The position numbers and the translations under genes are program-made. DNA of 64,000 bases from Aquincolibacterium sp964606385 (GTDB lineage: Bacteria > Omnitrophota > Omnitrophia > Omnitrophales > Aquincolibacteriaceae), in assembly GCA_964606385.1 (NCBI GenBank), contig CAZSFZ010000006.1, forward strand, positions 59,462 through 123,461. The letters run 5' to 3'. The notes beneath the pieces are model-generated. The model was given only the letters and a program-made list of their open reading frames with translations. It did not search any database and was not told the origin of the DNA. This document shows, in pieces, positions 16,974-26,069 of the stretch (position 1 is its first letter; every line of letters begins with the position of its first letter).

Positions 16974-18455
16974 ATGAAAAAATACATTCTCGCGATCGAT
17001 CAGGGGACGACGGGTTCGCGGGCTATTCTTTTTGATGTGGCGGGACGAACCGTTGCAAGCGCCTACCGCGAGTTCAAGCAATATTTTCCCAAGCCGGGCT
17101 GGGTGGAGCATGACGCCCAGGAGATCTGGCGTTCCTGCGAGACCGTGATCCGTGAAGCGGTCCGAAAAATCAAAATTTCCCCACAGGAGATCCTCGCGAT
17201 CGGCATCACCAATCAGCGTGAGACCACCGTTCTGTGGGACCGCAAGACCTCAAGGCCTGTCCATCACGCCATTGTCTGGCAATGCCGCCGTACATCAGCG
17301 ATCTGCCACGCGCTTAAAAAGCACGAGCCTCTGATCCATCGAAAGACGGGTCTTGTGCTTGACCCCTATTTTTCCGGTACCAAGATCAAGTGGCTGTTGG
17401 AGCATGTTCCGGGTCTCCGGAAAAGAGCGGCTGCGGGACAGATCGCGTTCGGGACGATCGACAGCTGGCTTATCTGGAAGCTCACAGGCGGAAAATCCCA
17501 TGTGACGGACCTCACGAATGCCTCGCGGACACTGCTTCTTAATATCAAGACGAAAAAGTGGGACCCGCAGCTTCTCAGGATTTTCGGTGTTCCCTCCAAA
17601 GTATTACCGAAACTTCAGATGTCGGGATCGGTCTTTGGAACGACGGTCAATATCGCGGGGCTTCCGGCCGGCATTCCGATCGCTGGCGTGATGGGGGACC
17701 AGCAGGCCGCGCTTTACGGACAGGGTTGCTATGAACCGGGGACGAGCAAGAACACTTACGGCACGGGCTGCTTTATCATGATGAATACGGGGAAGAAGCC
17801 GGTATCTTCAAAAGATGGATTGCTGACGACGCTGGCCTGCGATTTCAAAGGCCGGCCTGTTTATGCGCTTGAAGGCGCGGTCTTTATCGGGGGGGCGGTC
17901 GTGCAGTGGCTGCGGGATGGTCTTAAGATCATCAAGAGATCCGCGGAAAGTGAAAAGGCAGCCCGAATGTTGAAAGACACGGGTGGGGTTTATGTGGTGC
18001 CGGCCTTTGTGGGTCTTGGCGCGCCGTACTGGAAAAGCGACGCGCGCGGCCTTATCTGCGGGGTCACCCGGGGAACCACGATGCCACATATCATTCGCGC
18101 CTGCCTGGAAGCGATCGCGTACCAGAGCCGGGATGTCTTTGACCTGATGCAAAAAGCTTTCGGAGGCCGGATCCATGAGCTCAAAGTAGATGGAGGTGCG
18201 TGCAAGAATGACCTGCTGATGCAATTCCAGGCGGATATTCTTGGAGCCAAGATCCTCCGTCCTAAAGTGATCGAACTCACGGCCCGAGGCGTGGCGCATC
18301 TTGCAGGCGTCACGATGGGGCTCTGGAAAAAAAGTCATGATCTGAAGAAACAGCATCAGGTGGACCGCATCTTTACGCCGCACATGAACGGCCGCGAACG
18401 CGCGCGGCTCTATCAAGGATGGCTCAAGGCTGTTCAACGCGCCATGATCACATGA
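16974..18455 (+). CDS. glpK: Glycerol kinase
   Basis: ATP-dependent phosphorylation of glycerol to glycerol 3-phosphate in the cytoplasm (FGGY family). 493 residues, the normal length. The N-terminal phosphate-binding motif DQGTTGSRA is at 9-17; the signatures NQRETTVLWDR, GTIDSWLIWKLTGG and the GGACKND adenosine-binding motif are present. The start at 16974 is chosen over an upstream in-frame ATG because it begins the conserved MKKYILAIDQGTT and has GGAG before it. It overlaps glpD by ATGA. No glycerol facilitator (glpF) or regulator is seen nearby. Confidence 0.97.
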   Translation: MKKYILAIDQGTTGSRAILFDVAGRTVASAYREFKQYFPKPGWVEHDAQEIWRSCETVIREAVRKIKISPQEILAIGITNQRETTVLWDRKTSRPVHHAIVWQCRRTSAICHALKKHEPLIHRKTGLVLDPYFSGTKIKWLLEHVPGLRKRAAAGQIAFGTIDSWLIWKLTGGKSHVTDLTNASRTLLLNIKTKKWDPQLLRIFGVPSKVLPKLQMSGSVFGTTVNIAGLPAGIPIAGVMGDQQAALYGQGCYEPGTSKNTYGTGCFIMMNTGKKPVSSKDGLLTTLACDFKGRPVYALEGAVFIGGAVVQWLRDGLKIIKRSAESEKAARMLKDTGGVYVVPAFVGLGAPYWKSDARGLICGVTRGTTMPHIIRACLEAIAYQSRDVFDLMQKAFGGRIHELKVDGGACKNDLLMQFQADILGAKILRPKVIELTARGVAHLAGVTMGLWKKSHDLKKQHQVDRIFTPHMNGRERARLYQGWLKAVQRAMIT

Positions 18456-19942
18456 TCCGCGATATTGAACGTTTCAAGCGTGCACCTTACGACCTTCTCG
18501 TCGTGGGCGGTGGCATCAACGGCGCGGCGATCGCGCACTTGGCTGCCAAGCGCGGTATGAAGGTTGCGCTGGTCGAAAAAGGCGACTTCGCGAGCGGCAC
18601 CTCCAGCAAATCCACCAAGCTTATCCACGGCGGCATCCGTTATCTTGAGAATTTCGAGATCGATCTCGTCTATGAATCCCTCCAGGAACGTCATATCCAG
18701 CTTGAGGCCGCGCCGCATCTAGTGAAACCCCTTCCCTTTGTGATCCCGGTTTATAAAGGGGACAAACGGCCGCTTTGGATGATGCAATTCGGTGTTTTTC
18801 TTTATGATCTTCTGGCGGGGAAATATCGGGTGAAACCGCGCAAGAACCTCAGCCGTGAAGAGGTCATGCGTTTGGAACCCGGGATTGAGCAGAAGGGCCT
18901 CAAAGGCGGCGTGCTTTATTATGATGCGCAGATGGATGACGCGCGGCTTTGCCTTGAAAATGTCCTGATGGCCGACCGGTATGGAGCGCACGTTGCCAAT
19001 TATGTGAAGGCGGTGTCTTTTATCAAGGAGAACGGCCGTGTCGCAGGGGTCCGGGCGTACGACATGCTGGGGATCAAGGAATTTGATATCCGCGCGAAGC
19101 GGGTGATCTGCGCCGCAGGGCCCTGGACGAATGAGCTTTTGCGCCTGGATATTCCGAACGCGAAAAAGAAAGTCCGCACCACGAAAGGCATCCACATTGT
19201 TTATAAAGGTGAGATCTCCAAACATGCCGTTCTGATCGGTTCCCAAAGCGACCGGCGCATTTTCTTTGTCATTCCCTGGATGGGGAATTCTCTGATCGGG
19301 ACGACGGACACGGACTATATCGCGAGTCCCGATGCCGTAAAGGTAGAAAAAGAAGATATTGATTATCTGGAGCGCGAATCCAAACGCGTTTTCCCAGGAC
19401 TGAATTTCAGCAAGGAAAAAATCCTTTCGACTTTCGCGGGCTTGCGTCCCTTGATCCGGAAGGGGGGATCGCCTCGGAAGATTTCGCGCAAACATCTTTT
19501 TTACACCTCGCAATCCGGCGTCATCTTTGTGGTGGGCGGAAAATACACGACCTACCGGAAAGTCGCCGAAGACTGCATGAACCGCATTCACAAGATCTAT
19601 GAGAAAGAGCCCTTCGCTCTTTATGGCGGCGGGATCATCGCGGAAACCGTGGAGGCGGTGGCGAAACGCTCGGGGCTGGAGTCTAAAGTCGTTCAGTCTT
19701 TGATGGACCTCTACGGGACCCGCTACAAGGATGTCCTGAAACTCGTCGAAAGTAATCCGGCATTAAAAGAAAAAGTCTCGGCCGAACCGCCCGTGATCAA
19801 GGCCCAGCTTGTCTATGCCGTCGAAGCCGAAATGGCGAGGACCGTGGAAGACATCACTGAACGCCGCCTCTCGCTTGTTTTTCAAGGGCCCGTATCCGAG
19901 CCAGCGCTTGCGGCTATCAAGGCCGTTCTTCCCAAGAAATAG
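18452..19942 (+). CDS. glpD: FAD-dependent glycerol-3-phosphate dehydrogenase
   Basis: Oxidises glycerol 3-phosphate to dihydroxyacetone phosphate at the inner membrane, passing electrons to quinone. 496 residues. The FAD-binding motif VVGGGINGAA is at 17-26, followed by the family signatures ASGTSSKSTKLIHGG and IRYLE; LIGTTDTDY and KYTTYRKVAEDC mark the substrate/FAD domain; the C-terminal cap ends in AEMARTVEDITERR. The start codon overlaps the glpK stop, so kinase and dehydrogenase are produced together. The ATG 33 bases upstream is in frame but lies inside glpK and lacks a conserved N-terminus. Confidence 0.96.
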   Translation: MIRDIERFKRAPYDLLVVGGGINGAAIAHLAAKRGMKVALVEKGDFASGTSSKSTKLIHGGIRYLENFEIDLVYESLQERHIQLEAAPHLVKPLPFVIPVYKGDKRPLWMMQFGVFLYDLLAGKYRVKPRKNLSREEVMRLEPGIEQKGLKGGVLYYDAQMDDARLCLENVLMADRYGAHVANYVKAVSFIKENGRVAGVRAYDMLGIKEFDIRAKRVICAAGPWTNELLRLDIPNAKKKVRTTKGIHIVYKGEISKHAVLIGSQSDRRIFFVIPWMGNSLIGTTDTDYIASPDAVKVEKEDIDYLERESKRVFPGLNFSKEKILSTFAGLRPLIRKGGSPRKISRKHLFYTSQSGVIFVVGGKYTTYRKVAEDCMNRIHKIYEKEPFALYGGGIIAETVEAVAKRSGLESKVVQSLMDLYGTRYKDVLKLVESNPALKEKVSAEPPVIKAQLVYAVEAEMARTVEDITERRLSLVFQGPVSEPALAAIKAVLPKK

Positions 19943-19957
19943 AGAAAAGGAGAAAAT

Positions 19958-20287
19958 ATGGGATCAAACTGGAAACATGCAGTCACTGTCTATACGAAGA
20001 TAGCGAAACTGTTTTATGTGTTTTCTATGTTTTTGCTAATTATTCCTACGGCATGTTTGCCGGTAACTAGAAATATGTTCAAATGGAATTTTCCAGCATG
20101 GAAATGGCTTCAGGATTTTGCGCAGACCCCTCAGGGGAGCTTTCTTGAATTTCCGGCAGCATTATGGCTACTGGGTGTTGCTTTTTTTATATTGGCTGTG
20201 ACCATCAATATATTTGATCATTATTATCGAAAATCGAGAAAAGACGATTTTGCAGAAGGCGGTCGTCTGAAAGATGCTCAGAAATAG
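19958..20287 (+). CDS. Small two-helix membrane protein of unknown function
   Basis: 109 residues, not recognised. Two hydrophobic segments (about residues 17-37 and 68-86) flank a loop rich in Trp, Phe and Pro, and the C-terminus is charged (YRKSRKDDF). AAGGAG lies 7 bases before the ATG, which supports it as a real gene. Its codon use is more AT-rich than its neighbours, which may reflect a recent or fast-evolving gene. It follows glpD by 15 bases in the same direction and may be its co-transcribed membrane partner; that is inference. Confidence 0.7.
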   Translation: MGSNWKHAVTVYTKIAKLFYVFSMFLLIIPTACLPVTRNMFKWNFPAWKWLQDFAQTPQGSFLEFPAALWLLGVAFFILAVTINIFDHYYRKSRKDDFAEGGRLKDAQK

Positions 20288-20389
20288 ATCGGTTGATGCC
20301 CTGCGAACGGTTTAGCTTTTCTTGCGAAAAACCTTTTCTGCCATTCAGTGGGTCCTTCCCATCAGATAAGTCCTAGCACGCCTTCCTGA

Positions 20390-20417
20390 TTGAGTTCGCG
20401 GGATTTTCTGGTAAGAT
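20390..20417 (+). promoter_or_regulatory. Candidate promoter of the ABC-F gene
   Basis: TTGAGT (20390-20395), 16-base spacer, TAAGAT (20412-20417); predicted transcript start about 33 bases before the ABC-F start codon. The rest of 20288-20456 holds nothing else I can support. Confidence 0.5.
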
Positions 20418-20456
20418 ACGCACTCTTTTCGCATCCCTCTAACCAGGCTCCGGATC

Positions 20457-22079
20457 ATGATCTCAGCCAATGGCGTCACACTACAATACGGGAAACGCAT
20501 CCTTTTCGAGAACGTGAATATCATGTTCTCTCCGGGGAATTGCTATGGGCTGATCGGGGCGAACGGCTCCGGGAAGTCCACGTTCCTCAAGATCCTCGCG
20601 GGCCTGATCGAGCCCAATGCCGGCTCTGTCGCGGCAGGGAAGAACGAGCGCATCTCCTTCCTTAAACAGGACCATTTTGCCTATGATGAATTTCCCGCGC
20701 TGACGACCGTGATCATGGGGCACGAACGCCTCTTCAAGATCATCAAGGAAAAAGACGAGATCTACGCCAAGCCCGACTTTTCGGACGCGGACGGGATCCG
20801 CACGGCGGAACTCGAGCATGAATTCGCGGAAATGAGCGGCTGGGACGCTGAGCCGGAGGCCGCGAAACTTCTGAGCGATCTCGGGATCCCGGACGACAAG
20901 CATCAAGTCCTGATGAAGAACCTCGAAGCGAGCGAAAAAGTTCGTGTGCTGCTTGCCCAGGCGCTTTTCGGCAATCCCGATGTCCTGCTCCTCGACGAAC
21001 CGACGAACCACCTCGATGTCGAGACCTGTATGTGGCTGGAAGATTTTCTCTATGAATTTAAAAATACCGCCATCGTCGTCTCGCACGACCGCCATTTTCT
21101 TGACCGTGTCTGCACGCACATCGCGGATATCGATTACGGCAAGATCCAGCTTTTTACCGGTAATTTTACTTTCTGGATGGAATCGAGCCAGCTCGCGCTC
21201 AGGCAAAAACAAGAAGCGAACAAGGATATCGAAGCCCGGCGCAAGGAATTGCAGGCCTTTATTTCCCGGTTCAGCGCGAACGCCTCCAAGTCGCGGCAGG
21301 CCACCTCCCGCAAAAAACTTCTCGAAAAATTGACGCTGGATGATATCAAGCCTTCTTCCCGCAAATACCCGTATGTCGCGTTCAAGTTCGAAAAGGATTC
21401 GGGCAATGATCTTCTCGAGATCGAAGGATTAGAGAAGTCCATTGATGGCGAACTTATGTTTAAGAACCTTGATCTCCGGGTGGATAAGGGAGAGAAGATC
21501 GCTTTTCTCGGACCGCTCGACCGTGTGAAGACCACGCTCTTTCAGGTGCTGGCGGGAGAACTTCCGGCGGATAAGGGCACTTTTAAATGGGGTGCCTCCA
21601 CCACGCGGGCGTACTATCCCAAAGAAAACGGAAAATATTTTGAGACGGATCTGAGTTTGGTCGATTGGCTCCGCCAGTTCTCGAAAGAAACGGACGAGAA
21701 TTTTATACGCGGCTTCCTGGGACGCATGCTTTTCTCGGGTGAGGAATCGCTCAAAAAAGCCTCGGTGCTCTCCGGCGGCGAGCGGGTGCGCTGCATGCTT
21801 TCCCGGATGATGCTTGTGAGCGCGAATGTGCTGATCCTGGACGAACCGACCAACCACTTGGACCTTGAATCGATCACCTCCCTCAACAAAGGTCTCGAAA
21901 GCTTCAAAGGGACCGTGCTTTTCTCCTCTCATGACCACCAGTTCATCCAGACGGTGGCTAACCGCATCATTGAACTCACGCCTCAAGGCATGATCGACAA
22001 GCGCGATATCACGCTCGATGATTATCTCGCGGATCCCGCGCTGAAAGCCCAGCGCGCCGCTCTTTACGCCAAGCCTTAA
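20457..22079 (+). CDS. ABC-F family ATPase, YbiT-like
   Basis: 540-residue soluble protein with two ATP-binding cassettes and no membrane domain, the layout of ribosome-associated ABC-F factors. It aligns along its length with E. coli YbiT (530 residues), including the linker FISRFSANASKSRQATSR. Cassette 1: Walker A GANGSGKST at 34-42, a degenerate signature (LEASEKVRVLL), and Walker B LLLDEPTNHLD. Cassette 2: an intact signature LSGGERVR and LILDEPTNHLD, but Walker A reads GPLDRVKTT (352-360), keeping Lys-Thr-Thr while losing both inner glycines. ABC-F proteins act at the ribosomal E site in translation or antibiotic protection. The specific role is unknown. Confidence 0.93.
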   Translation: MISANGVTLQYGKRILFENVNIMFSPGNCYGLIGANGSGKSTFLKILAGLIEPNAGSVAAGKNERISFLKQDHFAYDEFPALTTVIMGHERLFKIIKEKDEIYAKPDFSDADGIRTAELEHEFAEMSGWDAEPEAAKLLSDLGIPDDKHQVLMKNLEASEKVRVLLAQALFGNPDVLLLDEPTNHLDVETCMWLEDFLYEFKNTAIVVSHDRHFLDRVCTHIADIDYGKIQLFTGNFTFWMESSQLALRQKQEANKDIEARRKELQAFISRFSANASKSRQATSRKKLLEKLTLDDIKPSSRKYPYVAFKFEKDSGNDLLEIEGLEKSIDGELMFKNLDLRVDKGEKIAFLGPLDRVKTTLFQVLAGELPADKGTFKWGASTTRAYYPKENGKYFETDLSLVDWLRQFSKETDENFIRGFLGRMLFSGEESLKKASVLSGGERVRCMLSRMMLVSANVLILDEPTNHLDLESITSLNKGLESFKGTVLFSSHDHQFIQTVANRIIELTPQGMIDKRDITLDDYLADPALKAQRAALYAKP

Positions 22080-22085
22080 TTCCCG

Positions 22086-22106
22086 ATCCAACCTCCGAGG
22101 TTGGAT
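22086..22106 (+). terminator. Hairpin after the ABC-F gene
   Basis: ATCCAACCT / AGGTTGGAT, 9 perfect pairs around a CCG loop, 7 bases after the stop codon. It is followed by GGGTTTC rather than a T-run, so termination may be weak. Confidence 0.5.
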
Positions 22107-22203
22107 GGGTTTCGGCCGCAGTTTCATTCCTTGAAGTAGACGCTTTGTCTCAAGCAGGATAGAATCATCTCCTTAACGGAAGCATAAACTCAGGGAAACT
22201 CCG

Positions 22204-23232
22204 ATGAAATTGAAAATGACATTGCTTGGAACTTTTCTTTTGCTTATGTGTCTTCCTCTGGCCAAAGCGGGTGCATTCGGAGAAAGGGCCAAGGAAAGGC
22301 GTCAGGAGCGGCAGGAGCAAAAAACCGGGGTGGTGACCTTGTCGCTGGAGCATCAAGGGCTGAGGAGGACTTACGACGTGCATGTGCCGCCTTCTTATGA
22401 CGGGAAAAAGCCGATGCCTCTTGTGATGGTTTTTCATGGAGGGGGTGGAAATGCGGAGAATACCCGGAAGCAAAGCGGGATGAATGAAAAAGCCGATCAG
22501 GAAGGTTTTATCGTGGTCTATCCGCAAGGAACAGGTGAAAAGCATTTGGGAACCATGCGGGGGACATGGAACTCCGGGAAAACGGGCGGCGGTAAAGCTT
22601 ATGAAAAAAACATCGATGATGTCGGTTTTATCAACCGCATGCTTGATGATTTGGAAAAAAGATACGCGGTCGATCCCGAGCGTATTTATGCCACCGGCAT
22701 TTCGATGGGGGGGATGATCTCTTATCGCCTTGCCTGTGAATCGGCAGACCGTATCGCGGCAGTGGCCCCGGTCTCGACAGCGCTTGTTACCGAGCCTTGT
22801 GCTCCCGCGAGGCCTGTGTCGGTGCTCCATTTTCAGGGGACCGAGGACCGCCTGATCCCTTATCAGGGAGGGCCCAGCGATCCCACGCTGCCGAAAAACG
22901 TGGTCGTGGGAGGAGCGTATCCTTCCACACAGGAGGTCATCAGCTTTTGGGCTGCCCAGGACCGTTGTCCTGCCAAACCTGAGATCACCTACCAAAAGGG
23001 AGAGGTGACCTGCGAAACTTACAGCCCTTGCGCGGGAGACACCGAAGTAACTCTTTGCTCCGTTCAGGGGGGAGGCCATACTTGGCCCGGGACAGGAATC
23101 AAGATCCGGAGGCCTTTGGTGGATAAGATCATGGGCAAGACGACCCAGGATATTGTCGCGACCGATACGATGTGGGAGTTCTTCAAACGCCATCCTAGAA
23201 GAGCCCCAACCGATAAAAACGCAGTCGCTTAA
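22204..23232 (+). CDS. Secreted CE1-type esterase (LpqC/PHB-depolymerase family)
   Basis: 342 residues with a signal peptide (about 1-22, ending LAKAG). Alpha/beta-hydrolase fold: oxyanion motif FHGGGGNAENT, nucleophile S167 in GISMGG, D215 in TEDRLIP and H292 in GGGHTWPG complete the triad. Family members hydrolyse polyhydroxyalkanoate oligomers or feruloyl and acetyl esters on plant polysaccharides; the exact substrate is not clear. Residues 25-40 are a basic, charged linker. It probably acts in the periplasm. It heads a tightly packed run of eight genes that ends with glgB (gap of 8 bases to the next gene). Confidence 0.87.
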   Translation: MKLKMTLLGTFLLLMCLPLAKAGAFGERAKERRQERQEQKTGVVTLSLEHQGLRRTYDVHVPPSYDGKKPMPLVMVFHGGGGNAENTRKQSGMNEKADQEGFIVVYPQGTGEKHLGTMRGTWNSGKTGGGKAYEKNIDDVGFINRMLDDLEKRYAVDPERIYATGISMGGMISYRLACESADRIAAVAPVSTALVTEPCAPARPVSVLHFQGTEDRLIPYQGGPSDPTLPKNVVVGGAYPSTQEVISFWAAQDRCPAKPEITYQKGEVTCETYSPCAGDTEVTLCSVQGGGHTWPGTGIKIRRPLVDKIMGKTTQDIVATDTMWEFFKRHPRRAPTDKNAVA

Positions 23233-23240
23233 GGAGCCCC

Positions 23241-24023
23241 ATGCTGGCGGATATGCATCTTCATTTACAGGATATCCCGGACATCCACATGTGCAGGAGC
23301 GTTCTGTCTCTGGCGCAAGATCTTAGGACCGGAAGGTTTATTTGTAACGGCACCCGGCCGGAGGATTGGGATGCGGTAGAGAAATTTGCGGCCGAGGACC
23401 GGCGGGTCGTTCCATTTTTCGGGGTCCATCCCTGGTTTGCTGAAAAACTTCCGGAAAACTGGCATGCCATTCTGGAAGATCTTTTAAAGAGAAGGCCGAA
23501 GGCCGGCGTCGGCGAGATCGGCCTTGATAAAGCGCGGTCGATCAACCTGATGCATCAGACCGAGATCTTCCGTCGTCAGCTCGAGACCGCGGGCCGCCTG
23601 AAGCGGCCTATCGCGATCCATTGCGTCAGGGCCTGGAGCGACCTTCTGAACGCGTTGCGGAGAAGCCTGCCGCCCCAGACGCGTTTTATGATCCATTCTT
23701 ATCAGGGGTCCCGGGAAATGTTGAGGGATTTCTTAAAACTCGGAGCTTATATCTCGTTCTCATGGAAGAGCCTCCAGAGGGACACCGAGGAATCGATCGA
23801 GCTGATGCGGGACGTCCCGATGGACCGGCTGCTTCTTGAAACGGATTTTCCTTACACGGAACCGGGACGTATCGGCGCGGACGTGCATGATGAAAAATAT
23901 TATGAAACGCTCCAGGGGGTTTATGACCTCGCGGAGCGGGCCAAGGGGATCGATGTCGAAGCGTTAGAGAAAGCGGTGTGGGAGAATGGAACAGCTTTTT
24001 TGTCTGGAACTTCTGCTCGGTAA
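23241..24023 (+). CDS. tatD: TatD-family metal-dependent hydrolase
   Basis: 260-residue TIM-barrel hydrolase of the TatD/YcfH group, which includes DNases. Metal ligands and family motifs are present: D4-H6-H8 (ADMHLHL), GVHPW, GEIGLD, IHC at about residue 121, IHSYQG, and LLETDFPY near residue 205. AAGGAG lies before the ATG. The 3' end overlaps the next gene by 38 bases in another frame, so the two are probably made together. Substrate uncertain (DNA or a nucleotide-type substrate). Confidence 0.92.
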   Translation: MLADMHLHLQDIPDIHMCRSVLSLAQDLRTGRFICNGTRPEDWDAVEKFAAEDRRVVPFFGVHPWFAEKLPENWHAILEDLLKRRPKAGVGEIGLDKARSINLMHQTEIFRRQLETAGRLKRPIAIHCVRAWSDLLNALRRSLPPQTRFMIHSYQGSREMLRDFLKLGAYISFSWKSLQRDTEESIELMRDVPMDRLLLETDFPYTEPGRIGADVHDEKYYETLQGVYDLAERAKGIDVEALEKAVWENGTAFLSGTSAR

Positions 24024-24735
24024 GGAGAAGGTCGAACGGCTCAAAAAATCATTTGTCGTCGTGCTCGGGATCGGCGCCGTGGGCGGTTACGCGGTTGAAG
24101 CCCTTGCGCGCATGGGCGTCCGCCATCTCCGGCTCGTGGATTTTGACGCGATCAAGCCGACCAACTTCAACCGGCATCTTCTCGCGATCACGCCGAATCT
24201 CGGAAAACTGAAGACTGAGGCCGCGAAAGAACGCATCGCCATGATCAACCCTCATTGCAAGGTTGAGGTGGTCAATGCGTTTGCCGCGGAAGACACGATG
24301 GACCGCATCGTTGAAGGCGACCCGGATCTTGTGATCGACGCCGTGGATTCCCTGAACCCCAAAGTGCAGATTCTTGCTTATTGCCATGAAAAGAAAATAC
24401 CCGTAATCTCCTCCATGGGCGCCGCGCTTCGCATGAATATCTTTTCTATCAAGGCCGGCGATCTTTTTAAAACGACCGGGTGTCCTTTGGCCCGTTACGT
24501 GCGTTCCCGATTGCGCCGGCGGGGGATCAAGAAAGGCATTTTCTGTATTTATTCTGACACGCCCGTCTCCGAAGAGCCGATCGAAAGGACTCGCATTCTC
24601 AACGCGGAACAGGATAATGAACGCGGGCGCCAGCGCATGAAGCTCGGCAGTACGCCGACCGTCACGGGGGCTTTCGGCCTCGCCGTCGCCCATCACGCGC
24701 TTCTTTATTTGATCGAGGATCTCAAGTTGCCATGA
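23986..24735 (+). CDS. tcdA: TcdA/CsdL-like E1 enzyme, tRNA t6A dehydratase
   Basis: ThiF/E1-type ATP-dependent enzyme of 249 residues. The nucleotide-binding G-x-G-x-x-G is at 28-33 (LGIGAVGGYAVEAL), followed by DFDAIKPTNFNRH and the DAVDSLNPK segment typical of TcdA, which converts t6A37 in tRNA to its cyclic form. The C-terminal KLGSTPTVTGAFG also matches the group. The start is at an ATG inside tatD; it may be a base or two too far or near, since no ideal ribosome binding site is present, but the conserved core begins only about 20 residues later. It overlaps the next gene by ATGA. Confidence 0.88.
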   Translation: MEQLFCLELLLGKEKVERLKKSFVVVLGIGAVGGYAVEALARMGVRHLRLVDFDAIKPTNFNRHLLAITPNLGKLKTEAAKERIAMINPHCKVEVVNAFAAEDTMDRIVEGDPDLVIDAVDSLNPKVQILAYCHEKKIPVISSMGAALRMNIFSIKAGDLFKTTGCPLARYVRSRLRRRGIKKGIFCIYSDTPVSEEPIERTRILNAEQDNERGRQRMKLGSTPTVTGAFGLAVAHHALLYLIEDLKLP

Positions 24736-26069
24736 AAATAAAAGAGACGATGCTATCCAGGAAATTATTCATGATCGTGCTGGCGGGATTTCTCCTTGGC
24801 GGATGCCTCACGGTGCGGTTGCCGGAGGTTCAAATAAGGCATGCGGCTGAGCCTCAGACCCTGACTTGGGAGTCGCTTGTCCGGCAGACGCTGAGTCTCA
24901 ATCCGGACCTTCAGGAAGCGCGTTATCTTGTGACTTCCAGCGCCCGGAGCCGCGATATCGCGTTCGGGGATTACCTGCCCTCAGTCGATGGAGGTCTGCA
25001 ACGCGATATTTCCCGCGGTACCGGTACGGGTCCTTCCGAGGACGGGTTGGGGCTGGATCTTTTGGCGCAGCAGTCACTTTTTGACGGTTTCGGTACTACC
25101 GGCAAATGGCTCAAGGCCCGCAAAGACCTTGCGGCCGTGAAGCTGGCTTACGTGGAAACCAGCGCGGAAGTCCGGTTCCGTTTAAGGTCCGCTTATGTGG
25201 ATATGATCCGGTTGGAAAGGCTTCTCGCGACGAACCGCTTGATCGAAGAAAGACGGAAACAAAACGCGGAGTTGGTGAGGCTTCGCTACGAAGCGGGGCG
25301 GGAAAATCTGGGCTCGGCCTTGCGGGCGGAGGCGATCTTCGGGCAAGCTGTTTTTGATGTCAAAAAGACCGAGCGAAGCCTGGAAAGCGAAGCTCTGAGA
25401 CTCGCGCGCGAAAGCGGCGGTGAATTCGTATTTCCGGTCCGCATTGAAGATGACCTTGAAAAAATGCTCCAAAATGTTTCAGCCGCGGAAGAGGATTATG
25501 CTTCTTTGGCGGAAAATACGCCCAAAGTAATGCGGCTCATCAAGACCGCGGAGGCGGCCAAAGCCACGGTGGTTTCGGCCCAATCCGCCGTGTGGCCGCA
25601 GGTAAATGGCAACTATGATTACGGTTATTCCGGAGAGAAGGCATCCAATTTAAGGGATCAAAGTTTCCTGGGGATCAACGTAACAGTACCTTTCTTTAAC
25701 GGCGGGAAAAATGTGAATGCCATCCGGAAAGCGAAAGCGGACTTTGAGGCCGCTGAAAGGGCCGCGCAGGCCGCGAGGGATGAAACGATCGCTGAATTGG
25801 CGGCGGCATGGGTGCTCTACAAAGACGCGGTTGAGTCGGTGGAGGTCCGGAAGAAATTTTTGGAAGCCGCGAGAAAGCGCGCCGAGATCATCCGGTCGGA
25901 ATACGCGACGGGTCTTGTGAATTTCACGGATTTTGACGCCGCGGAGCAGGAGAACGCGAATGCCGAGAAAGAGTACGTGGAAAGTCTGGCGAATGTCTTT
26001 ATTCAGCAGGCTAACTGGGAAAAGATCCGGGGGGCCACTTTGGAGGATATATATCATGAAAATAAATAA
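24732..26069 (+). CDS. Outer-membrane efflux lipoprotein (TolC family)
   Basis: 445 residues. A lipobox LLGGC near residue 25 makes it a probable lipoprotein, as in the OprM group. Two long helical coiled repeats follow (about 45-240 and 250-430), each with the typical beta-strand tip segments (FGDYLPSVDGG; AVWPQVNGNYDYG; QSFLGINVTVPFFNGG). It is followed by a MacA-like adaptor and MacB, so it is likely the outer-membrane exit for that system. Start ATGA overlaps the previous stop; its 3' end overlaps the adaptor start by 14 bases. Confidence 0.92.
   Translation: MKIKETMLSRKLFMIVLAGFLLGGCLTVRLPEVQIRHAAEPQTLTWESLVRQTLSLNPDLQEARYLVTSSARSRDIAFGDYLPSVDGGLQRDISRGTGTGPSEDGLGLDLLAQQSLFDGFGTTGKWLKARKDLAAVKLAYVETSAEVRFRLRSAYVDMIRLERLLATNRLIEERRKQNAELVRLRYEAGRENLGSALRAEAIFGQAVFDVKKTERSLESEALRLARESGGEFVFPVRIEDDLEKMLQNVSAAEEDYASLAENTPKVMRLIKTAEAAKATVVSAQSAVWPQVNGNYDYGYSGEKASNLRDQSFLGINVTVPFFNGGKNVNAIRKAKADFEAAERAAQAARDETIAELAAAWVLYKDAVESVEVRKKFLEAARKRAEIIRSEYATGLVNFTDFDAAEQENANAEKEYVESLANVFIQQANWEKIRGATLEDIYHENK

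Noticed and set aside
22165..23193. A 342-codon minus-strand frame opposite the esterase
   Set aside because: The plus strand has a signal peptide and a full catalytic triad; the antisense frame has neither.
25933..26055. A longer N-terminus for the MacA-like adaptor
   Set aside because: The extra 41 residues lie inside the upstream outer-membrane factor gene in another frame and are Arg/Ser-rich with no similarity to adaptors.
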